A stretch of DNA of 6,397 bases from Pelagibacteraceae bacterium BACL5 MAG-120820-bin39 (GTDB lineage: Bacteria; Pseudomonadota; Alphaproteobacteria; Pelagibacterales; Pelagibacteraceae). How positions within the stretch are numbered: the first letter of the stretch is position 1; the number at the start of each line of letters is the position of its first letter. Made by a program: the position numbers and the translations under genes. The DNA lies in contig LIBV01000051.1 in NCBI GenBank assembly GCA_001438335.1, positions 1-6,397 of the forward strand, given 5' to 3'. The notes under the pieces were generated by a model. The model saw only the letters and a program-made list of their open reading frames with translations, did no database searches and was not told where the DNA came from. Below, piece by piece: positions 1 through 5,171 of this stretch.

Positions 1-893
1 TCTAAAATCACTTCAAAAAATAAAAATATAGAAATCCAAAAATTAGATGAAAAACAGATACTGGAGAATCAAGAATTATTTATAGATGAAATATTATCTA
101 GCTCACTTTTTAGTAATAAAAAACTTATCATAATTAATCAAGCAACTGACAAAATATTAAAAAACATAGAAAGTATTTATGATAAAAAAATTAATGGATT
201 AATACTTATAATTAATTCAGAAAGCTTAGAAAAAAAATCAAAACTAAGAAGTTTCTTTGAAAAAGAAAAAGAATTAATCTTGTACCATTTTATCCTGATA
301 CAACTCAAACCTTGTCTTTTTTAGCTAATAAATTTTTTAGAGAAAAAAAAATTTCAATATCCCAATCGAATATAAATTTAATCATCAATAAATGTAATGG
401 TGATAGAGAGTTTTTAGAAAATGAATTAAGTAAAATCGAATTATTTTTATATAAAAAAAAAAATATTGAAACTTACGAGTTGTCAAAACTAATAAATTTA
501 ATAGAAAACCACGGCGTTTCTGAACTAGTAGATAGTTGTTTGATTAATAATTCAAAAAAGGTGTCACTAATTCTTAACGAAAATAACTTTAATAATGAAG
601 ACTGCATAATAATAATAAGAACTTTTCTAACAAAAACAAAAAAAATACTTAAATTAGCCAATAATTACGCAAAAAATAATAACTTAGAAATGACTGTTGC
701 AGAAGCTAAACCACCTATTTTTTGGAAAGAGAAAGAAGCAGTTAAGCTCCAACTTCAAAGGTGGAAACCAGATATCCTTAAAAAACTCATATCAAATATC
801 AACCAAGTAGAATTAGAGCTAAAAAAGAATTCTCAATCCTCTTTAAGTATATTGATGAACTTTATATTCGAGCAAATTTCTCCTAAGGCCTAA
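1..893 (+). CDS. holA: DNA polymerase III delta subunit, 5'-partial and frameshifted
   Basis: This is the clamp-loader delta subunit, which opens the beta sliding clamp within the DnaX complex so that it can be placed on primed DNA. The gene is open from base 1 in frame 1 up to a stop at 322-324, but similarity to the family leaves that frame near 280. It resumes in frame 3 at GTA 282-284 with VPFYPDTTQTLSFLANKFF and runs to TAA at 891-893. Joining the two parts gives about 297 visible residues; the family usually has about 330-345, so roughly 40 N-terminal residues lie outside the window. Recognisable segments are LEKKSKLRSFFEKEKELI before the break, then NKCNGDREFLENELSKIE and AKPPIFWKEKEAVKLQLQRW after it. 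The TTG at 312 is an internal leucine codon, not a real start. The gene converges on parB and overlaps it by 4 bases. The identification rests on recalled family sequence; delta subunits have few sharp motifs. Confidence 0.88.
453..463 (+). repeat. 11-base poly-A run inside holA
   Basis: Eleven consecutive A residues encode part of a lysine stretch (LYKKKNIE). The reading frame is the same on both sides, so the run length as given is coherent. Runs of this length are known sites of polymerase slippage and of length errors in sequencing. It is not the site of the holA frame change, which is about 170 bases upstream. Confidence 0.9.
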
Positions 894-1735
894 TAATTAT
901 TTTTAATAATATCAACTATTTTATTTAATTGATCTAATTCTTTATACTCAATTATTATCTGTCCTTTATTATTTTTTTTATTTTTTATTAAAACATTTAA
1001 TCCTATTTTGTTGGTTATAGAATCCTCAAGATAACTTAGGTTTGGATCTTTTTGTTTGGTGTAGTTTGTTTTTTTTTTAAATATTTTGACAAAAGCTTCG
1101 GCTTGCCTAACTGAGAGTTTTTTATCTACAATTTTATTTGCAACAAAACTAGCATTATCTAATCCAACTAAAATTTTTGCATGTCCACTGGTAAGTTTTT
1201 TATCTTCAACTAATTTTAAAACCTCATCAGGTAAAGATAATATTCTCAAACAATTAGTTACATGACTTCTGCTTTTTCCAATAAATTTTGAAACTTTCTC
1301 TTGATCATATGAAAACTCATTAATTAACCTTTGATATCCCTGAGCTTCTTCTAAAGGGTTAAGATCATGTCTTTGAACATTTTCAACAATTGCAAATTCT
1401 AAACTTTTTAAATCATCTGCTTCGGTGATAACAACTGGAACTTCATGAAGGCCAGCTTTTTGTGCAGCAAGCCACCTTCTCTCCCCTGCAATTATTTCAT
1501 ATTTTGAAATCTGATCTTCTGATTTTCTGACTATAATAGGCTGAATAATTCCTCTCTCTCTAATTGAGTTAACAAGATCGTTTAAATTTTCTTCATCAAA
1601 GTTTTTTCTAGGCTGAAATTTATTTGGAATTATTTCAATAATTGCCAATTTATTTTTTTGGGACTCAATTTTAGTTTCTCCTATTAAAGAAGATAATCCT
1701 CTACCCAAACCTTTTTTAATTTTATTTGCATCCAT
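890..1735 (-). CDS. parB: Chromosome-partitioning protein ParB (CTP-dependent DNA clamp)
   Basis: ParB binds parS, loads as a CTP-dependent clamp, slides onto flanking DNA and stimulates the ParA ATPase to move the origin region. At 281 residues it has the normal length. The N-terminal KKGLGRGLSSLIGE (7-20) is the ParA-interacting motif. The ParB N-domain follows, with QPRKNFDEENL (41-51), the CTP-binding motif AGERRWLAAQKAGLHEVPV (83-101) and the second nucleotide motif ENVQRHDLNPLEEAQGY (118-134). A helix-turn-helix around 143-166 contains KFIGKSRSHVTNCLRILSLP, followed by LTSGHAKILVG (181-191). The last 35 or so residues form the dimerisation domain. GERRWLAA has leucine where GERRxRA is the usual form. 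The ATG shares one base with the parA stop (TAATG) and is preceded by a strong ribosome-binding site. The TAG stop overlaps the holA stop on the other strand. Confidence 0.97.
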   Translation of the reverse strand: MDANKIKKGLGRGLSSLIGETKIESQKNKLAIIEIIPNKFQPRKNFDEENLNDLVNSIRERGIIQPIIVRKSEDQISKYEIIAGERRWLAAQKAGLHEVPVVITEADDLKSLEFAIVENVQRHDLNPLEEAQGYQRLINEFSYDQEKVSKFIGKSRSHVTNCLRILSLPDEVLKLVEDKKLTSGHAKILVGLDNASFVANKIVDKKLSVRQAEAFVKIFKKKTNYTKQKDPNLSYLEDSITNKIGLNVLIKNKKNNKGQIIIEYKELDQLNKIVDIIKNNY

Positions 1736-2529
1736 TATGCTACACCTCCCATGTTTGTCTCTTGATTAATAAATTCATGTGTAAAACTAAAATATGATTT
1801 GCTTCCCGGACATAATTTATCATACATTAAAACTGGCATACCGTGAGAGGGTGCTTCTGACAGCCTGACATTTCTTGGGATCACGGTAGAGTAAACTTTT
1901 TCATTAAAATAGTCTCTAGCTTCTTTTTCAACCTGAGATGAAAGCTTATTTCGTTTATCGTACATTGTTAAAAGTATCCCTCTAATATTAAGTTCGGGAT
2001 TTAAACTAATTTTTACTCTTTCAATTGTTTTCATAAGCTGTGTAAGTCCCTCTAAAGCAAAAAATTCAGTCTGCAAAGGTACAACTAATGAGTTTGAGGA
2101 CACCAAAGCCATCACTGTAAGTAAGCTCAGGGAAGGAGGGCAGTCAATTAGTATATAATCATACGATCCTCTAGAATTATTTAAATATGCGGTTAATTTA
2201 AGCTTTAAAATAAATGCCCTATTACTATCGCCAGCTGTTTCAACTTCTAGCCCGGATAAATCAACATTTGAAGTTACTATGTCTAAGTTTTTAAATTCTG
2301 TTTTTTTAATTACCTCTGAAATCTGTTTTGTGCCATTCAGCACTCCATAGATTGTATCCTCAGATGCTCCTAAATTTGAAAGCCCAAGTCCTGTGGTAGC
2401 ATTGCCTTGAGGATCCAAATCTACAACTAATATTTTTTTATCTTGTTGAGATAATCCAGCAGCAAGATTTATAACTGTTGTTGTTTTTCCTACCCCACCC
2501 TTTTGATTTATTACAGAAATTATTTGCAT
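1735..2529 (-). CDS. parA: Chromosome-partitioning ATPase ParA (Soj/MinD family)
   Basis: ParA is a deviant Walker ATPase that dimerises with ATP, binds nucleoid DNA non-specifically and is released by ParB, producing directed movement of the ParB-parS complex. The 264 residues match chromosomal ParA. Visible motifs are the deviant Walker A KGGVGKTT (10-17) with signature lysine K10 and phosphate-binding K15, Walker A' VVDLDPQGNATTG (35-47), Walker B DYILIDCPPSLSLLT (124-138) and the family-typical VIPRNVRLSEAPSHGMPV (216-233). No N-terminal HTH extension is present, so it is the chromosomal rather than the plasmid P1 type. Its ATG lies one base after the rsmG stop (TAA-G-ATG), and the sequence upstream is almost pure A/T with no Shine-Dalgarno match, so translation probably depends on ribosomes leaving rsmG. 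The last codons (MGGVA) carry the parB ribosome-binding site. Confidence 0.98.
   Translation of the reverse strand: MQIISVINQKGGVGKTTTVINLAAGLSQQDKKILVVDLDPQGNATTGLGLSNLGASEDTIYGVLNGTKQISEVIKKTEFKNLDIVTSNVDLSGLEVETAGDSNRAFILKLKLTAYLNNSRGSYDYILIDCPPSLSLLTVMALVSSNSLVVPLQTEFFALEGLTQLMKTIERVKISLNPELNIRGILLTMYDKRNKLSSQVEKEARDYFNEKVYSTVIPRNVRLSEAPSHGMPVLMYDKLCPGSKSYFSFTHEFINQETNMGGVA
1743..1750 (-). promoter_or_regulatory. Strong Shine-Dalgarno site for parB inside parA
   Basis: On the minus strand, GGGAGGTG lies upstream of the parB ATG, with 9 bases between the GGAGG core and the start codon. It is encoded by the G-G-V codons of the ParA C-terminus. It supports the ATG at 1735 as the parB start. 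The rsmG and parA junctions have no comparable match. Confidence 0.85.
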
Positions 2530-2530
2530 C

Positions 2531-3184
2531 TTAATTTTTTTTAATTTTTTTTTTAATTTTTTTAATGTTCAATAAAAATGAATCTTCGTTAGTTAAACTT
2601 TTTTTTTCTAAGTATTCTAAATCCCAATCATTTAGAGTTTCTTTAAAAATTTTTTTTCCATTGGCTCCCATAAAAAAAATTAAATTTTTAAAATTTGAAA
2701 AATTTTTATAAACTAAATCCAAAACTATTGGCATTGGTTTAAATGCTCGTGACATTATGGTTCCAGTTTTCAAATTATTTAATTCAAAAATATTTTTTTG
2801 GAAAACTTCTGTTTTTAAGTTTAATTTTTTTGATACCTCTCTCAAAAAATGGCCTTTATGGTGACTTTTTTCATATAAATTAATTTTTATATCTTTTTTC
2901 ATATTTTTTAACATTATTGCTATAATTATCCCTGGCATTCCACTCCCACTTCCTAAATCTGTTATAGAAATACTATTTAAATCAATAAAATCAATAATTT
3001 GTGCTGAATCAATAACATGTCTCTCTCTTATTTCAATATTTTCCCCTGTTTTTTTACTAATTAAGTTAATTTCTTTATTTTTTTTATTAACCAAAGATAT
3101 AAATTCTTCAAAGTCTATAAATGTTTCACGTGAAACATTTAAACTATTAATTTTCGAATATGAATTTATTATTTCTTGATCCAT
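2531..3184 (-). CDS. rsmG: 16S rRNA (guanine527-N7)-methyltransferase RsmG (GidB)
   Basis: RsmG uses S-adenosylmethionine to methylate N7 of G527 (E. coli numbering) in the 530 loop of 16S rRNA; loss of this enzyme is known to give low-level streptomycin resistance. The 217 residues are normal for the family. Visible segments are EFISLVNKKNKEINLISKK (27-45), RHVIDSAQ (55-62), the SAM-binding loop ITDLGSGSGMPGI (74-86), LYEKSHHKGHFLREV (103-117) at the second SAM contact, and SRAFKPM (145-151). The ATG shares a base with the mnmG stop, and no Shine-Dalgarno match is visible. Residues N16-T21 (NVSRET) are encoded by a perfect parS site. The C-terminus is an unusually lysine-rich tail (IKKIKKKIKKN) written in long A/T homopolymers, so the exact end is the least certain part of the gene. 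Confidence 0.96.
   Translation of the reverse strand: MDQEIINSYSKINSLNVSRETFIDFEEFISLVNKKNKEINLISKKTGENIEIRERHVIDSAQIIDFIDLNSISITDLGSGSGMPGIIIAIMLKNMKKDIKINLYEKSHHKGHFLREVSKKLNLKTEVFQKNIFELNNLKTGTIMSRAFKPMPIVLDLVYKNFSNFKNLIFFMGANGKKIFKETLNDWDLEYLEKKSLTNEDSFLLNIKKIKKKIKKN
3118..3141. promoter_or_regulatory. parS: parS centromere site, intragenic in rsmG
   Basis: Positions 3122-3137 read TGTTTCACGTGAAACA, a perfect 16-base palindrome identical to the widely conserved chromosomal parS consensus. Dyad symmetry continues for four more bases on each side, giving 24 symmetric bases at 3118-3141; the next pair, 3117/3142, breaks it. It lies in the 5' part of rsmG and encodes NVSRET. ParB, encoded about 1.4 kb downstream in the same operon, is expected to load here and spread over rsmG, mnmG and parA. 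No second copy was seen in the window. Confidence 0.95.
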
Positions 3185-3201
3185 TAAGCTATATGCTTAA
3201 T
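3183..3201 (-). promoter_or_regulatory. Possible hairpin over the mnmG stop / rsmG start
   Basis: On the minus strand ATTAAGC and GCTTAAT form a perfect 7-bp inverted repeat around a 5-base ATATA loop. The 3' arm contains the mnmG TAA and the first two bases of the rsmG ATG. If folded in mRNA it would partly hide the start codon, which a ribosome finishing mnmG would reopen. The stem is AT-rich and thus weak; a role in coupling is inference. Confidence 0.35.
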
Positions 3202-5055
3202 AGACTTTCTTTTTACATGTGACAACAAAATATATACAGCTGCTGGAGTAATTCCATCAATTCTTAATGCTTGTCCCATTGTTTTTGGTTTTATAAGCTT
3301 AAATTTCGATTTTACTTCTTTTGAAAGACCGGCCAAACTATCATAATCAATTTTATCTGGAATTATCATATTTTCATCTCTCTTAAATGCTAAAATATCA
3401 GCATTTTGTTTCTTCAAATAACCTCTATAATGAGAGTTTATTTCAATTTGCTCATCAATCTCTTTGTCAAATAATGGTATTTCTCTCCATATTTCTCTTA
3501 TTTTATCCATATTAACTTCTTTTTGAGTTAATATTTCATTTGCAGACCTTAAAACACCATCTTTAGCTATTTTTATTCCAAAAAAATTAGCTTTGGTTGG
3601 AGAAATATAAGATTTAGACATAATTTTTGAAACTTTATCTATTTTTTCTTGTTTCTCTCTATATATATTTTTTCTATCAATACCAACTAATCCAATAAAT
3701 ATTCCCTTTTCAGTTAATCTTTGGTCAGCATTATCTGCTCTAAGAGTTAATCTATATTCTGCCCTAGATGTAAACATTCTGTATGGTTCAGCTACACCTT
3801 TAGTAACAAGATCATCTATCATAACACCAATGTACGCGTCTGATCTGTCCAATATAAAAGGTTCAAGTTTTTTAAATGATAAAGCTGCATTAACTCCAGC
3901 TATTAAACCTTGGGCAGCTGCCTCTTCATATCCAGTGGTTCCGTTAATTTGGCCAGCCAAATAAAGATTAGCAATTTTCTTAGTTTCAAGGGTTAAAAAT
4001 AGCTCTCTAGGGTCTATGTAGTCATATTCTATTGCATATCCTGGTCTTATTATAGTTACATTTTCTAAACCATTGATATTATTACATATTTCTTGCTGAA
4101 TATCTGCTGGTAAAGATGTTGATATCCCATTTGGGTAAATTGTGTGATCATTTAAGCCTTCTGGTTCCAAAAATATCTGATGACGCATCTTATCTGCAAA
4201 CTTTACAATCTTATCTTCAATAGATGGACAATATCTTGGGCCAATTCCCTTTATGCTTCCAGAGTACATGGCGCTCTTAGATAAATTTTTTTCTATTATC
4301 TTGTGAACCTTCTCATTTGTATAGGTCATACGACATGAAACTTGTTTGTTAATATTTTTTTTTGTTAAGAAAGAAAAAAAATAAGGATCATCATCCGCGA
4401 ACTGTTCTTCTAAGTTTTGATAATTAATTGTTCTTGAATCTAATCTTGGTGGTGTTCCAGTTTTTAATCTTCCAATTTTAAAATTATATTTTGCTAATTG
4501 TTCGGTTAAACCTGTCGAAGGTTTTTCCTCATAACGCCCCGCAGGAATTTTCTCATCACCAATATGTATTAAACCATTAAGAAATGTACCTGTTGTTAAT
4601 ATTAATTTTGAGCATAATACTTTTTTTCCACTTTCAGTTTCAAAACCACTTATAGTATTTTTATTAAAAATAAACTTTATTATAGGATCAGAAAAAACAC
4701 TTAAATTACAATAGTTTAGCAATTTTTCTTGCATAAATTTACGATATAATGATCTATCTGATTGAGTTCTCGGTCCTCTAACAGCTGGTCCTCTACTTCT
4801 GTTTAATAATCTAAATTGTATTCCTGATTTGTCTGCAACCTCTCCCATTACACCATCGAGGGCATCTATCTCTCTAACTAAATGACCTTTACCCAAACCA
4901 CCTATGGCTGGATTACATGACATCTCACCTATAGTTTCTATTTTGTGAGTGAATAGGGCAGTGTTTACACCCAATCTGGCTGATGCTGCCGCAGCCTCAC
5001 ATCCAGCGTGACCACCACCAATTACAACAACATCAAATGATAAATCATTCTTCAT
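3184..5055 (-). CDS. mnmG: tRNA uridine-5-carboxymethylaminomethyl modification enzyme MnmG (GidA)
   Basis: MnmG is the FAD- and NADH-dependent partner of MnmE. Together they install the (carboxymethyl)aminomethyl group on C5 of the wobble uridine (U34) of tRNAs reading split codon boxes. The 623 residues are full length. Visible features are the FAD Rossmann motif VVVIGGGHAGCEAA (9-22), SCNPAIGGLGKGHLVREIDA (46-65) with conserved C47, GPAVRGPRTQSDR (89-101), GRLKTGTPPRL (195-205), GIGPRYCPSIEDK (270-282) with the second conserved cysteine C276, AGQINGTTGYEEAAAQG (367-383) and YRMFTSRAEYRLTLRADNAD (425-444). The C-terminal tRNA/MnmE-binding region ends in TMGQALRIDGITPAAVYILL (592-611). An in-frame TAG (5059-5061) just upstream fixes the ATG at 5055 as the earliest start. 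No good Shine-Dalgarno match precedes it. The stop overlaps the rsmG start by one base. Confidence 0.98.
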   Translation of the reverse strand: MKNDLSFDVVVIGGGHAGCEAAAASARLGVNTALFTHKIETIGEMSCNPAIGGLGKGHLVREIDALDGVMGEVADKSGIQFRLLNRSRGPAVRGPRTQSDRSLYRKFMQEKLLNYCNLSVFSDPIIKFIFNKNTISGFETESGKKVLCSKLILTTGTFLNGLIHIGDEKIPAGRYEEKPSTGLTEQLAKYNFKIGRLKTGTPPRLDSRTINYQNLEEQFADDDPYFFSFLTKKNINKQVSCRMTYTNEKVHKIIEKNLSKSAMYSGSIKGIGPRYCPSIEDKIVKFADKMRHQIFLEPEGLNDHTIYPNGISTSLPADIQQEICNNINGLENVTIIRPGYAIEYDYIDPRELFLTLETKKIANLYLAGQINGTTGYEEAAAQGLIAGVNAALSFKKLEPFILDRSDAYIGVMIDDLVTKGVAEPYRMFTSRAEYRLTLRADNADQRLTEKGIFIGLVGIDRKNIYREKQEKIDKVSKIMSKSYISPTKANFFGIKIAKDGVLRSANEILTQKEVNMDKIREIWREIPLFDKEIDEQIEINSHYRGYLKKQNADILAFKRDENMIIPDKIDYDSLAGLSKEVKSKFKLIKPKTMGQALRIDGITPAAVYILLSHVKRKSIKHIA

Positions 5056-5080
5056 AAGCTAAATTTATAACCGATTATTA

Positions 5081-5109
5081 AATTTACAAGTTATGTATGC
5101 TTAGCTCAA
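5081..5109 (-). promoter_or_regulatory. Candidate promoter for mnmG-rsmG-parA-parB
   Basis: On the minus strand TTGAGC (5109-5104) and TAAATT (5086-5081) are separated by 17 bases, each matching four of six sigma-70 consensus positions. The expected start site would lie about 20 bases before the mnmG ATG. Such matches arise easily by chance in AT-rich DNA; an alternative -10-like TTATAAAT lies at 5069-5062. The main support is position: this is the only gap where a promoter for the four-gene run could sit outside coding sequence. Confidence 0.3.
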
Positions 5110-5147
5110 AATGAATAATTAAATCATCAATTTTTACCTTAAAATAT

Positions 5148-5168
5148 AAAAAAAGTGTTGAAAATACT
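5148..5168 (-). terminator. Weak terminator-like hairpin after mnmE
   Basis: Three bases past the mnmE stop, AGTATT and AACACT can pair around a TTC loop (5168-5154) with one A-C mismatch. Seven T residues follow (5154-5148, the first shared with the stem). The stem is short and imperfect, so at best it would be a partial terminator between mnmE and mnmG. Confidence 0.25.
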
Positions 5169-5171
5169 GGC

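Larger units (their letters stand above)
5056..5171. other. mnmE-mnmG intergenic region
   Basis: This 116-base gap is the only substantial non-coding stretch in the window; every other junction overlaps or has one base. It is AT-rich. It contains an inverted repeat AGCTAA (5057-5062) / TTAGCT (5101-5106), a second TAAATTT (5060-5066) / AAATTTA (5080-5086), a candidate minus-strand promoter and a weak hairpin plus T-run just after mnmE. No small ORF or RNA gene could be supported. Confidence 0.7.

Noticed and set aside
259..284. Programmed -1 frameshifting in holA
   Set aside because: The repeated GAAAAA tract does not present an in-frame X-XXY-YYZ heptamer, and no clear stimulatory hairpin follows in this AT-rich stretch.
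473..661. Minus-strand open frame of 62 codons inside holA
   Set aside because: It lies wholly antisense to clear holA coding sequence, resembles no known family, and open frames of this length are common in AT-rich sequence read backwards.
1093..1104. AAGC-TTCG-GCTT hairpin with a C(UUCG)G tetraloop on the plus strand
   Set aside because: It lies inside the conserved QAEAF segment of ParB, antisense to the mRNA, with a 4-bp stem and no T-run, so it is explained by coding sequence.
1122..1130. DnaA-box-like TTATCTACA, with a similar TTATCCATA in mnmG near 3503
   Set aside because: They are isolated single-mismatch matches inside conserved genes, not clustered and not next to an AT-rich unwinding element, so there is no support for an origin here despite the origin-proximal gene set.
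5056..5171. Small RNA or tRNA gene in the mnmE-mnmG gap
   Set aside because: No tRNA-like T-loop (GTTCRA) or cloverleaf arms and no stable GC-containing fold are visible; the region is too AT-rich to support an RNA call by eye.
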